A DNA stretch of 64,000 nt, from NCBI RefSeq assembly GCF_000317695.1, contig NC_019771.1, forward strand, positions 2,236,001 to 2,300,000. The letters are read 5' to 3'. The position numbers were made by a program, and so were the translations under genes. Shown here piece by piece: positions 24,861-32,497 of the stretch. The stretch comes from Anabaena cylindrica PCC 7122. GTDB lineage: Bacteria; Cyanobacteriota; Cyanobacteriia; Cyanobacteriales; Nostocaceae. Position 1 is the stretch's first letter; every line of letters starts with the position of its first letter. The notes beneath the pieces were generated by a model. The model was not told the DNA's origin and made no database searches. It saw nothing but the letters and a program-made list of their open reading frames with translations.

Positions 24861-25587
24861 GCTTTTCCGCCTCCTTTGTTTTTGTTGTCAGTAGCGCAGG
24901 TGGTATGGGCATACCCATTGCTTCCGTCAATTCCTTCGGTGGAGTAAAGCGGGTATCTGACTGCATATACTTACCAGTTAAAATTTCTGGTACTGGTTTC
25001 AAGTTATGAGTCGTGCTGTAGTAACGGTGAGTTTGTTTAATTTGACCCCGTTCTTGCATGGAATCATTAGCAATTTTTTTCCGCAACTTAATAATTGCAT
25101 CAATAATCGCTTCAGGACGGGGAGGACAACCAGGTAAATACACATCCACCGGAATCAGCTTATCAACTCCGCGCACAGCACTAGGAGAGTCAACGCTGAA
25201 CATTCCGCCAGTAATTGTACAAGCACCCATAGCAATTACATACTTGGGTTCGGGCATTTGTTCATAAAGACGCACCAATTGAGGAGCCATCTTCATGGTA
25301 ATTGTACCAGCAGTGATAATTAAATCAGCTTGCCGGGGGCTAGAACGGGGAATTAGACCAAAACGGTCAAAGTCAAATCGAGAGCCAATTAAAGCTGCAA
25401 ATTCAATGAAGCAGCAAGCTGTACCAAACAGCAAAGGCCACAAACTAGAAAGTCGCGCCCAATTGTAGAGGTCATCAACCGTGGTTAAAATCACGTTTTC
25501 TGACAGTTCTTGAGTAACTGTAGGACGCTCAACCGGGTTGATGATGCGCTCTTTGTCCTGGGTGATTATGTTAGAATCTAAGACCAT
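24853..25587 (-). CDS. ndhK: NAD(P)H-quinone oxidoreductase subunit K
   Basis: A 244-aa NDH-1 subunit carrying the N2-type 4Fe-4S cluster. It has FGTACCFIEFA with the paired cysteines, AMGACTITGGMF and YLPGCPPRPEAIIDAI for the remaining ligands, and RFGLIPRSSPRQADL. The extra C-terminal tail (about 185-244, KQTHRYYSTTHNL...) is usual in cyanobacteria. It overlaps ndhC by 10 bp upstream and ndhJ by 8 bp downstream. Confidence 0.97.
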   Translation of the reverse strand: MVLDSNIITQDKERIINPVERPTVTQELSENVILTTVDDLYNWARLSSLWPLLFGTACCFIEFAALIGSRFDFDRFGLIPRSSPRQADLIITAGTITMKMAPQLVRLYEQMPEPKYVIAMGACTITGGMFSVDSPSAVRGVDKLIPVDVYLPGCPPRPEAIIDAIIKLRKKIANDSMQERGQIKQTHRYYSTTHNLKPVPEILTGKYMQSDTRFTPPKELTEAMGMPIPPALLTTKTKEAEKRG

Positions 25588-25940
25588 TCCAAAGCTCCTT
25601 TACGCCATGCGTAAACTAAGGCGATTACGAGAATCGCGATAAAAACTAACGCTTCAATAAACGCCAATAAACCTAAACGGTGGAAAGCAACTGCCCAAGG
25701 ATACAAAAATACAGTTTCCACGTCAAAAACTACAAAAACCAGCGCAAACATATAGTAGCGAATGTTGAATTGAATCCAGGCTCCGCCAATGGGTTCCATG
25801 CCGGATTCATAAGTGGTGCGCCGTTCTGGGCTGAAACTACTAGGTCTGAGAAGCTTGGACGCTGAGAGCGCCAGGGCTGGTACTAGGCTACAAAGGAGGA
25901 AGAAGCCTAGAAGGTATTCGTAACCGCTAAGGACAAACAC
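25578..25940 (-). CDS. ndhC: NAD(P)H-quinone oxidoreductase subunit 3
   Basis: A 120-aa membrane subunit of NDH-1 with three helices (YLLGFFLLCSLVPALALSA; YYMFALVFVVFDVETVFLYPW; FIEALVFIAILVIALVYAW). It carries the loop TTYESGMEPIGGAW typical of NuoA/NdhC. First gene of the operon. Confidence 0.97.
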   Translation of the reverse strand: MFVLSGYEYLLGFFLLCSLVPALALSASKLLRPSSFSPERRTTYESGMEPIGGAWIQFNIRYYMFALVFVVFDVETVFLYPWAVAFHRLGLLAFIEALVFIAILVIALVYAWRKGALEWS

Positions 25941-26273
25941 AATGGATATCTACCGCTGATGGTGCAATTGAAATGGATGATTTTCTCTTACATTATTATA
26001 TCTTTCCAGGCTTTCTGAAATCGTGGAATTAGACACACTGAGGGTAGGGTGTTGATTTACAGCAGAATTCAGGAGTCAGGAGTCAGGAGTCAGGAGTAAA
26101 ACTGGCTTGGTGCTTAGGTTTCAATTTAGATTCTGTACCCATTGATCTGCAATCTGCTGTAATTGGCAATTTGTCTAAAAATGCTCATACAGTTTCTATG
26201 AATAGCAAGAAATGGGTGGTATTGAAGCGCCGTAAGTCCCTAAATTGAGGAATGGGTAGAATATATTAACAAT
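25941..26273. other. Spacer between ndhC and ada-like gene
   Basis: A 333-bp divergent spacer holding the promoters of both flanking genes and a full copy of the MITE-like repeat (26057-26162). No gene is visible. Confidence 0.5.
26057..26162 (+). mobile_element. MITE-like element, full copy (106 bp)
   Basis: Ends are inverted: TTACAGCAGAATT on the left and AATCTGCTGTAA on the right. Inside lie four CAGGAGT-type tandem units and AAACTGGCTTGGTG. A second 106-bp copy lies at 44769-44874, and shorter ones at 17825, 41718 and 48501. No target duplication is obvious. It would have to be moved by an enzyme encoded elsewhere. Confidence 0.7.
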
Positions 26274-27140
26274 ATGAATTCCTTGATAGAAGCTACTAAT
26301 AGTTACAATAGAGAAACCTATGAATGCATTGCGAGAGCGATCGCATTTATGCAAAAAAATTATCTGCACCAGCCTGACTTGGAAACTGTCGCCCAACACG
26401 TACATCTGAGCGAGTATCACTTTCAGCGATTATTTACAAAATGGGCAGGAATCAGTCCCAAGCGTTTCTGGCAATATCTCACGGTTGAGTACGCAAAATC
26501 AAAAATTACTGAGACTAAGAGCCTTTTAAATCTGACGATGGATGTGGGGTTATCAAGTCCAGGACGTTTACACGACCTATTTGTGACGCTAGAAGCCATG
26601 TCACCTGGTGAATTTAAGTCTGGGGGTGCTGGGTTGAAGATTTGCTATGGAATTCATGAAACCCCTTTTGGTGATTGTCTCATTGCTACAACAGCGCGTG
26701 GCATCTGCAATCTTCATTTCCTCAATGCAGGGGATGAAGAAACTGCTGAAAATAACCTGCGTACAGAATGGAAAAATGCGGAAATCATTCATGATCAGCA
26801 AGTAACAAGAGAAACTAGCGATCGCATTTTCCAGCCAGTTGCAGAAAATAGTATTCCTTTAGTTCTGAACGTGAAAGGGACTAACTTCCAGATTCAAGTT
26901 TGGCGATCGCTACTGAGACTTCCCTGGGGAGGGATTACCACCTATCAAGGTTTAGCCGCATCAATGGGTCGTCCAAGTGCTGCTAGAGCCGTAGGTAACG
27001 CACTAGGGAGTAATCCAGTTGCTTACTTAATTCCCTGTCATCGGGTAATTCGAGAATCTGGTGAAATGGGCGGTTATCGGTGGGGATTAGAACGTAAAAC
27101 GATGATTCTGGGATGGGAAGCAAGTCGAAATCAGTATTAA
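26274..27140 (+). CDS. Ada-like AraC-type regulator fused to O6-methylguanine-DNA methyltransferase
   Basis: A 288-aa protein with an AraC-type helix-turn-helix domain (about 15-105: DLETVAQHVHLSEYHFQRLFTKWAG, LSSPGRLHDLF). A suicide methyltransferase domain (about 120-285) follows, with FQIQVWRSLLRLPWG and the catalytic PCHRVIRESGEMGGYRWG (Cys near residue 254). It lacks the N-terminal zinc/Cys domain of E. coli Ada, so it should repair O6-methylguanine but cannot sense methylphosphotriesters in the same way. Its stop codon overlaps a fragment of a NuiA-like gene on the opposite strand. Confidence 0.93.
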   Translation: MNSLIEATNSYNRETYECIARAIAFMQKNYLHQPDLETVAQHVHLSEYHFQRLFTKWAGISPKRFWQYLTVEYAKSKITETKSLLNLTMDVGLSSPGRLHDLFVTLEAMSPGEFKSGGAGLKICYGIHETPFGDCLIATTARGICNLHFLNAGDEETAENNLRTEWKNAEIIHDQQVTRETSDRIFQPVAENSIPLVLNVKGTNFQIQVWRSLLRLPWGGITTYQGLAASMGRPSAARAVGNALGSNPVAYLIPCHRVIRESGEMGGYRWGLERKTMILGWEASRNQY

Positions 27141-27182
27141 GGATTGTAGGTACATTGACTTTGAATAGCAATTCCGACGCAG
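27137..27182 (-). pseudogene. 3'-end fragment of a NuiA-like gene
   Basis: The minus strand reads CVGIAIQSQCTYNP-stop, almost the same as the C-terminus CVGVAIHSQFTYNP of the protein at 31493-32479, and the DNA matches over about 45 bp. It lies beyond the 3' end of the first kinase gene, so a third NuiA-like copy once stood here. Confidence 0.75.
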
Positions 27183-27270
27183 TAAAAAGCTCTGGAATTT
27201 AGAAATTACAAATATTTTTGGAAATTAATAGAAGAGGGATAATTAGCCCCATCCTCTGATACTGTCATTG

Positions 27271-28686
27271 TCAATTATAATTATGGCGCTCTGCAAAAGC
27301 GTTAATTTCATTCACTAACCATGCTTTCTCGTGATCACTCAAAAACAGTCCAAGCTTGATATTTGTTGAGGCGATCGCTAAAGTAAAAAACGAGTTGAGG
27401 TTTTTCACTATAAAAAACTGGTGCTGCATAGGAATCAAGCTGGCCTGGAGTTTTGCATTTCTTCTAATTGGTAGTAGTTGCAAAGTAAAAAATCCTAAAG
27501 AGTATATCTTTTGAATCCTCCAGCAAGGCTGAATCTCAATCCGAGTACGAAAGGCACTGCTAAATAGCAAACTTTGAGCCGCATTAAGGTAAATACCTAA
27601 AGCTAAGGGGACAAAGCCGATCAAAACAACAAGGCGGAATATTAGCTCCCCTCCAAAGTAAAAATCATATTTGGGTTCTAGCACCTCAACAATAAAAGCA
27701 TTAACAATCCAAAAGATAAAGACACATCCAAACATCGGTGATAAACCTAACCACAAACTCTGAGGACTATTGAGGAGTGAGGAAGGAATATCAACGATCA
27801 TTTTGTCAGTTGTGGTGATTAATTGAATTTTGCTTTGTTTGGGTTTTTTGTAGGTAGTTGCACGCGGCGGGAGTGGTTGCTTTCCTTGCAAAACAACTAA
27901 TGCCTCTGAAGCTGAAGGGAATCTTACTGTACTGATTGGTTCAATCATTCGCTCTAACCAAGCAGCAAAGCGTTTGGGCAATTGGACAACACTATGAAAG
28001 TCAATGGTAAGTTGATGGTGTGGTAAATCTGCGCTTGATTTACCTGTGAGCAAAAATAACAACGTTGTTCCCAGTCCATACAAATCAGTAGATAACACTG
28101 CCTGTCCGCGAAATTGTTCGGGAGCCATATAGCCAAAGGTTCCCACTACTGTACTGCCACCAGTTACAGTATTGTGATAGGTATCTTGAACTGCCCCAAA
28201 ATCTACCAGAAAAATCTGCCCATTCTCCTGACGGATAAGATTTTGTGGTTTAATATCACGATGAATTACGGGTGGAGTTAACTGCTGCAAATACACGAGA
28301 ATTTCTAGCACTTGAGCAGCGATCGCCTGGACTTGATCAACGCTTGGTTTCCAGTCTTGATTAACTAGCTCAAACAGAGATTGTCCTACGGCTAGTTCTT
28401 GCACCAGATAGAAAGCGCGATCGCCATCTGTTTCTATTTCAAAGTAATTCAAATATTGTGGAATTCCCGGATGGTTGAGATTAGCAAGAATTTTCGCTTC
28501 TCGTTCAAATAATTCCAGCACTTTCCAATCTTTGATGCGATGTAGGGAAAGCACTTTGATCGCCACAAGTTGATTAGTTTGCAAATCAAAAGCCGCATAA
28601 GTAATACCCATCCCACCATGTCCTAAAACATGGCGAATCTGATAGCGTCCTGCAATCACATCACCGCAATTGTGTAACGTGTTCAT
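27271..28686 (-). CDS. Serine/threonine protein kinase with C-terminal membrane domain
   Basis: A 471-aa Hanks-type kinase. The kinase domain spans about residues 13-270: LGHGGMGITYAAFD (glycine loop), VAIKVLSL (Lys), HRDIKPQNLI (catalytic loop), VDFGAV (metal site, DFG) and GYMAPEQFRG. Two or three membrane segments follow (SLWLGLSPMFGCVFIFWIVNAFI; LIFRLVVLIGFVPLALGIYL) with a C-terminal domain of unknown role. It begins 9 bp after the end of the next kinase gene upstream and is cotranscribed with it. Substrate unknown. Confidence 0.93.
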   Translation of the reverse strand: MNTLHNCGDVIAGRYQIRHVLGHGGMGITYAAFDLQTNQLVAIKVLSLHRIKDWKVLELFEREAKILANLNHPGIPQYLNYFEIETDGDRAFYLVQELAVGQSLFELVNQDWKPSVDQVQAIAAQVLEILVYLQQLTPPVIHRDIKPQNLIRQENGQIFLVDFGAVQDTYHNTVTGGSTVVGTFGYMAPEQFRGQAVLSTDLYGLGTTLLFLLTGKSSADLPHHQLTIDFHSVVQLPKRFAAWLERMIEPISTVRFPSASEALVVLQGKQPLPPRATTYKKPKQSKIQLITTTDKMIVDIPSSLLNSPQSLWLGLSPMFGCVFIFWIVNAFIVEVLEPKYDFYFGGELIFRLVVLIGFVPLALGIYLNAAQSLLFSSAFRTRIEIQPCWRIQKIYSLGFFTLQLLPIRRNAKLQASLIPMQHQFFIVKNLNSFFTLAIASTNIKLGLFLSDHEKAWLVNEINAFAERHNYN

Positions 28687-28695
28687 ACTTGCTCC

Positions 28696-30240
28696 CTATT
28701 TATTATTTCGGTTGTTGAGTTCTTGCTGCCAATCACGAAGGCGCTCAGAATCAGACTCACGGTTAGCGATCGCACCTTTTTCTAAGAGCATGAGAGCAAT
28801 TTTGACTTCATAACGCATGGTTGCTATATCTAATGCTGTATTGCCATTGCTGTCTTTGGCGTTGATATCAGCACCATTGTTAATCAAAAATTCGGCAACT
28901 TCCTGTTGACCGTTCAAAATGACTTGATTCAGTATCGGTTCTTCCTTGTACAAGTGTCCATTAGTGTTTTTTGTATAAAGTTTGCCATTGGGATTTGCAC
29001 CGTATTTCAATAGCAATTTCATGAAATCAATGTTGTTCTCAAATGCTGCTTTATATAAAATTGGTTCACCTGACTCTACAGTATTGGGATCAGCTCCATA
29101 CTGAAGCAGTAGTTCTGCACTTGCAAGGGGATAGACACAAAATAATAAAGGCCATTGACTACCCCCACGCCAACTCAACACTTGGCGGCGATACTTGATG
29201 CGAAGATTAGGGTTTCCGCCTTGCTGAAGATAGTTTTGGACAATACCGATATTTTCACAAATATCGCGCGGTGCTAGACCAAAACTACTCCAGACTTTCC
29301 ATTTAAAAGCATTACCTAGCCCAATTGCCGCAAATGTGCCGATAATTAAGGCGATTACAGCCGTCTGGGACGAGAGTTGGCTTGTTTCTTGAACTACTTT
29401 TGCTGGCTGTCTTAAGGCTAATAAAGCTGCTTCAGCTGAAGGAAAGCGATCCTTAGCATCAGGTTCTAAAAGTTTCTCTAACCAATCGGCAAAAGCATCG
29501 GAAACTTGAACATGATCGCGGAAATTTATAGATAACCCGTCCTGGGGTAATTCTGCTGGCGATCGATGAGTCAATAAAAATAGTAGTGTTGCTCCCAATC
29601 CGTACAAGTCTGTTGCTGTTACTGCTTGTCCAAGAAACTGTTCAGGAGCCATGTAACCATAAGTCCCAACAACTGTACTACCTCGCATGAAGGTACTGTA
29701 GTAAGTATCTCGCACTGCACCAAAGTCTACTAAATACAGTGAGCCATCTTCATGACGAATGATATTTTGCGGTTTAATATCACGATGAATCACTTGCGGA
29801 TCTAACCGTTGCAGATAAACCAGAATCGCTAATATTTGCCGAGCAATTTGCTTGATGCCTATTTCATTAGTACGCCATCCCTGCTCTATCCATGCAGCGA
29901 AAGATTGCCCTTTCGCCAATTCTTGCACAATGTAAAATCGGCGATCGCTTTGAGTATCGATCTGAAAATAATTGAGATAACGTGGTATTCCTCGATGCTG
30001 GAGTTTTTCTAGTACCTTAGCCTCGCGCTCAAATAACTCCAACACTTTCCAGTCTTGTGTTTGCTGAAAAGAGATAACTTTTATTGCTACGATCACACCA
30101 GGCTGCGTTATGTCTTCTGCTGCATAGGTGATACCGCTATTTCCTTCACCCAATATATTAATAATGCGATAACGATTACAAGGAGGCTGCTTTGTAGCAT
30201 CAATGATTGCGTCACCTAGTTGATGCAATGATCCGTCCAT
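28696..30240 (-). CDS. Serine/threonine protein kinase with ankyrin repeats
   Basis: A 514-aa kinase whose first 290 residues parallel the neighbour at 27271: LGEGNSGITYAAED, VAIKVISF, HRDIKPQNII, VDFGAVRDTYYS, GYMAPEQFLGQ. One membrane helix (AVIALIIGTFAAIGLGNAF, about 300) leads to three or four ankyrin repeats (ILYKAAFENNIDFMKLLLKYGANPN; QEVAEFLINNGADINAKDSNGNTALDIA). The ankyrin part should bind a protein partner outside the membrane. The two kinases are recent paralogues with different C-terminal parts. Confidence 0.94.
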   Translation of the reverse strand: MDGSLHQLGDAIIDATKQPPCNRYRIINILGEGNSGITYAAEDITQPGVIVAIKVISFQQTQDWKVLELFEREAKVLEKLQHRGIPRYLNYFQIDTQSDRRFYIVQELAKGQSFAAWIEQGWRTNEIGIKQIARQILAILVYLQRLDPQVIHRDIKPQNIIRHEDGSLYLVDFGAVRDTYYSTFMRGSTVVGTYGYMAPEQFLGQAVTATDLYGLGATLLFLLTHRSPAELPQDGLSINFRDHVQVSDAFADWLEKLLEPDAKDRFPSAEAALLALRQPAKVVQETSQLSSQTAVIALIIGTFAAIGLGNAFKWKVWSSFGLAPRDICENIGIVQNYLQQGGNPNLRIKYRRQVLSWRGGSQWPLLFCVYPLASAELLLQYGADPNTVESGEPILYKAAFENNIDFMKLLLKYGANPNGKLYTKNTNGHLYKEEPILNQVILNGQQEVAEFLINNGADINAKDSNGNTALDIATMRYEVKIALMLLEKGAIANRESDSERLRDWQQELNNRNNK

Positions 30241-30242
30241 AA

Positions 30243-30285
30243 TAGTAAATAGGGGTTGCTGAGGGCTTGAATCAGATATTGGCTA
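30243..30285 (-). pseudogene. Fragment of an LRV-protein gene upstream of the ankyrin kinase
   Basis: The plus strand gggttgctgagggcttgaat recurs at 36151-36170 inside the 1347-aa LRV gene, and the match continues for about 35 bp. Translated on the minus strand it gives SQYLIQALSNPYL against NRYLIQALSNPYL in the intact gene. It abuts the kinase start codon, pointing to a lost LRV copy directly upstream. Confidence 0.75.
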
Positions 30286-30414
30286 GGGTGTTGAAATTTG
30301 GAACGAAGATTGGTTGTTTCAATCTTCAAAAAACCCAAAATATGAGCGGCAGATTCAAGATGATAGTAATGAAATGACGTATTTCCGTTAGTCACTTGGA
30401 AAGGGCTTGTTCTA

Positions 30415-30477
30415 GTAAATTAACTGTGAATGGGAACTATCCTATTGGGAATCATCTGTCTCTCCTAAAATATAAAA
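30415..30477 (-). pseudogene. Fragment of a NuiA-like gene
   Basis: TATCCTATTGGGAATCATCT and the following GTCTCTCCTAAAATATAAA correspond to 31549-31587 in the 328-aa gene, and ACTGTGAAT to a segment nearer its 3' end. Part between them is deleted. It lies just past the end of the intact 318-aa paralogue. Confidence 0.7.
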
Positions 30478-30490
30478 TACCCTGAAGTAA

Positions 30491-31447
30491 TCAAGGATTA
30501 TACACAAAGGAACTCTTGATATAAAGTCCTACATAGTCTCCATCATTACTCTCACCAACAATATAAATATTTTCTTCTGTCCAAGAACTAATGCGATACA
30601 TAAAAGATTGATCAAACTTCTGTTCAAAAAATTGATTCATTTGATTTACTTGATTATATTTTTGGTGAACTTCATTAAGATCATAATTGTGAAACCTTTC
30701 ATTAAAGTATCCGCGATCTTTATAAAAACCGTTGAATTTACCAATCTCTAGCATTCTTGCTTTTTGCAAAATCTGCTCCATCGCTAACTCCTTACTTGTA
30801 GCTAGAGAATAAACAATTTGATGTGTATATGAATAACCGTAACCGCCACCAAAATCACCACTCATAGAAATGTAACCTAAATCTTCAACACATTTTTTAA
30901 GTTGTGTTTCTAGATTAGAACTATCAAATTCTGAAAACTCCGGTACTGAGGTTTTATCAATAGAAGAGCGAGAAATCACCTCTTGGGGAATATTTGTTTC
31001 TACATAAACTGTTGGTGCGATCGCCACCCAATTTTTATCTTTTGTTTGTCCAACTATAATCCCAGGAACAGGAACGTCAACTTCATCCCAATAACTTACA
31101 GTAAAAAGATAAGATTCTAGATTATCTAAATTATTAGAAATAACTTGCCATAATAACTCTATCTTATTTTCCCAAGCTTTAATTTGCTCTTGATTCAAAG
31201 AAAAATCATTAAAACACTTGGCATACTTTAGCTCTTTCAACCTTGTTATGATCACATCAGCATCAGTCAATTTGAACCAATTTTTAAACAAACAAAGATT
31301 CAAGACATTAAAATCTCCTTGGGTATTTCTCTCCCATACAAAAGGATAAATATAATTGCCATCTTCATGTCCTGGTAAACGAATATAGGGTAGTTGTTCT
31401 ACTAAAAGCTCTAAAGTTCCAATTGTCTGTTCTGTTTCAGGGTTCAT
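30491..31447 (-). CDS. Nuclease A inhibitor-like protein, paralogue 1
   Basis: A 318-aa soluble protein. Residues about 5-155 resemble cyanobacterial NuiA: an ETEQTIGTLELLVEQLPY start, a helical segment ending NNLDNLESYLFTVSYWDEVDVPVPGIIVGQT and the strand NWVAIAPTVYVET. The C-terminal part repeats the same idea (FMYRISSWTEENIYIVGESNDGDYVGLYIKSSFVYNP), so the fold may be duplicated. NuiA blocks the NucA nuclease in Anabaena; whether this longer relative does so is unknown. The start MNPETEQ parallels MKPETEQ of the next gene. Confidence 0.6.
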   Translation of the reverse strand: MNPETEQTIGTLELLVEQLPYIRLPGHEDGNYIYPFVWERNTQGDFNVLNLCLFKNWFKLTDADVIITRLKELKYAKCFNDFSLNQEQIKAWENKIELLWQVISNNLDNLESYLFTVSYWDEVDVPVPGIIVGQTKDKNWVAIAPTVYVETNIPQEVISRSSIDKTSVPEFSEFDSSNLETQLKKCVEDLGYISMSGDFGGGYGYSYTHQIVYSLATSKELAMEQILQKARMLEIGKFNGFYKDRGYFNERFHNYDLNEVHQKYNQVNQMNQFFEQKFDQSFMYRISSWTEENIYIVGESNDGDYVGLYIKSSFVYNP

Positions 31448-31492
31448 TTTATATTCTTCCTCTTATATCAAAATTGCTTGTAGAAGGTAGAG

Positions 31493-32479
31493 TTAAGGAT
31501 TGTAGGTAAACTGACTGTGAATAGCAACTCCGACGCAGGAAGCGGAAGTATCCTGTTGGGAATTGTCTGTTTCTCCTAAAATATAAAGATGTTCGTAATC
31601 CCAAAAACAAAAGCGATAAAGTAACAATTTAGGAAACATAGTATGTAGGAATTTGATTAAGTTGTTAACATTATCTTTATCAAAATCTCTATCATGAACA
31701 GAAAAGCCCCAACCTCTATTTCCTTGAATCATAAATTTTTTAACTTTATAAATTTCAACTAAGCCAGCTTTTAACAAAGCATTCTTAATTGCTTCTTCTT
31801 GACTATCTCCTGATGCCAAAACTATACTATGATGATGAATATGATGATATCCACCATCATAGTAGCCATATATTCTGATATTGCCTAACTCTTTAATAAT
31901 GTTATTAATTTTCCTCTCAATCTTTGACAATTTTTCTAATTCTAAATTAAATTGTTTTTCTTCTTTGTATGGCGAACAGTGAATAAGTTCATTAATAAAT
32001 TTAGGTGTTTCTTGGGGAACAGTGGAAGAAAGACAAATCCAGCGTTTACTATCAGGAACTCTCCCCACAACAACGGATAGGGAATAATGAGAGTTATAGC
32101 TGAAAGAAAAAGCCTGTAAATCCTTAATTCTCTCTGCTAATAAACGTAGTAACTTAAAATATTGTTGATATCTTTTATTTTTACTAGGTTCATCTAGTAG
32201 GAATTTTTCTGGATCTTTATGGTAAACATAAATAAGACTCGATGCTAAACCATTCTGTTCTGTCCACAACCAATTTTCACAAGCAACTTCTGGGTCAGTT
32301 TCTATGATCCAACCTTCAGATTTGATTAGATTTAAGGGCGTGAATTGACCTTTTATAGTTGCATCCCAAGCATAGGGTTGTAAAGTTGCACTATCTTCAT
32401 GACATGGAAGAGAATAGCGTATTTCTTCTTCCAAAAGGACTTCCAGCGTCCCTAGTCGTTGCTCAGTTTCAGGTTTCAT
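31493..32479 (-). CDS. Nuclease A inhibitor-like protein, paralogue 2
   Basis: A 328-aa paralogue of the 30491-31447 product, sharing the ETEQRLGTLEVLLEEE start, the SLSVVVGRVPDSKRWICLSSTVPQET strand region, a central GYYDGGYHHIHHHSIVLA segment (GGGYGYSYTHQIVYSLA in paralogue 1) and the ending HLYILGETDN...CVGVAIHSQFTYNP. His-rich residues in the centre could bind metal, but this is a guess. It lies 18 bp downstream of the LRV gene and is probably cotranscribed with it. Confidence 0.6.
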   Translation of the reverse strand: MKPETEQRLGTLEVLLEEEIRYSLPCHEDSATLQPYAWDATIKGQFTPLNLIKSEGWIIETDPEVACENWLWTEQNGLASSLIYVYHKDPEKFLLDEPSKNKRYQQYFKLLRLLAERIKDLQAFSFSYNSHYSLSVVVGRVPDSKRWICLSSTVPQETPKFINELIHCSPYKEEKQFNLELEKLSKIERKINNIIKELGNIRIYGYYDGGYHHIHHHSIVLASGDSQEEAIKNALLKAGLVEIYKVKKFMIQGNRGWGFSVHDRDFDKDNVNNLIKFLHTMFPKLLLYRFCFWDYEHLYILGETDNSQQDTSASCVGVAIHSQFTYNP

Positions 32480-32497
32480 TTATTTCTCCTTTTATCA

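Noticed and set aside
24333..25940. An unusual ndhCKJ arrangement
   Set aside because: Order, overlaps and lengths are the normal cyanobacterial operon.
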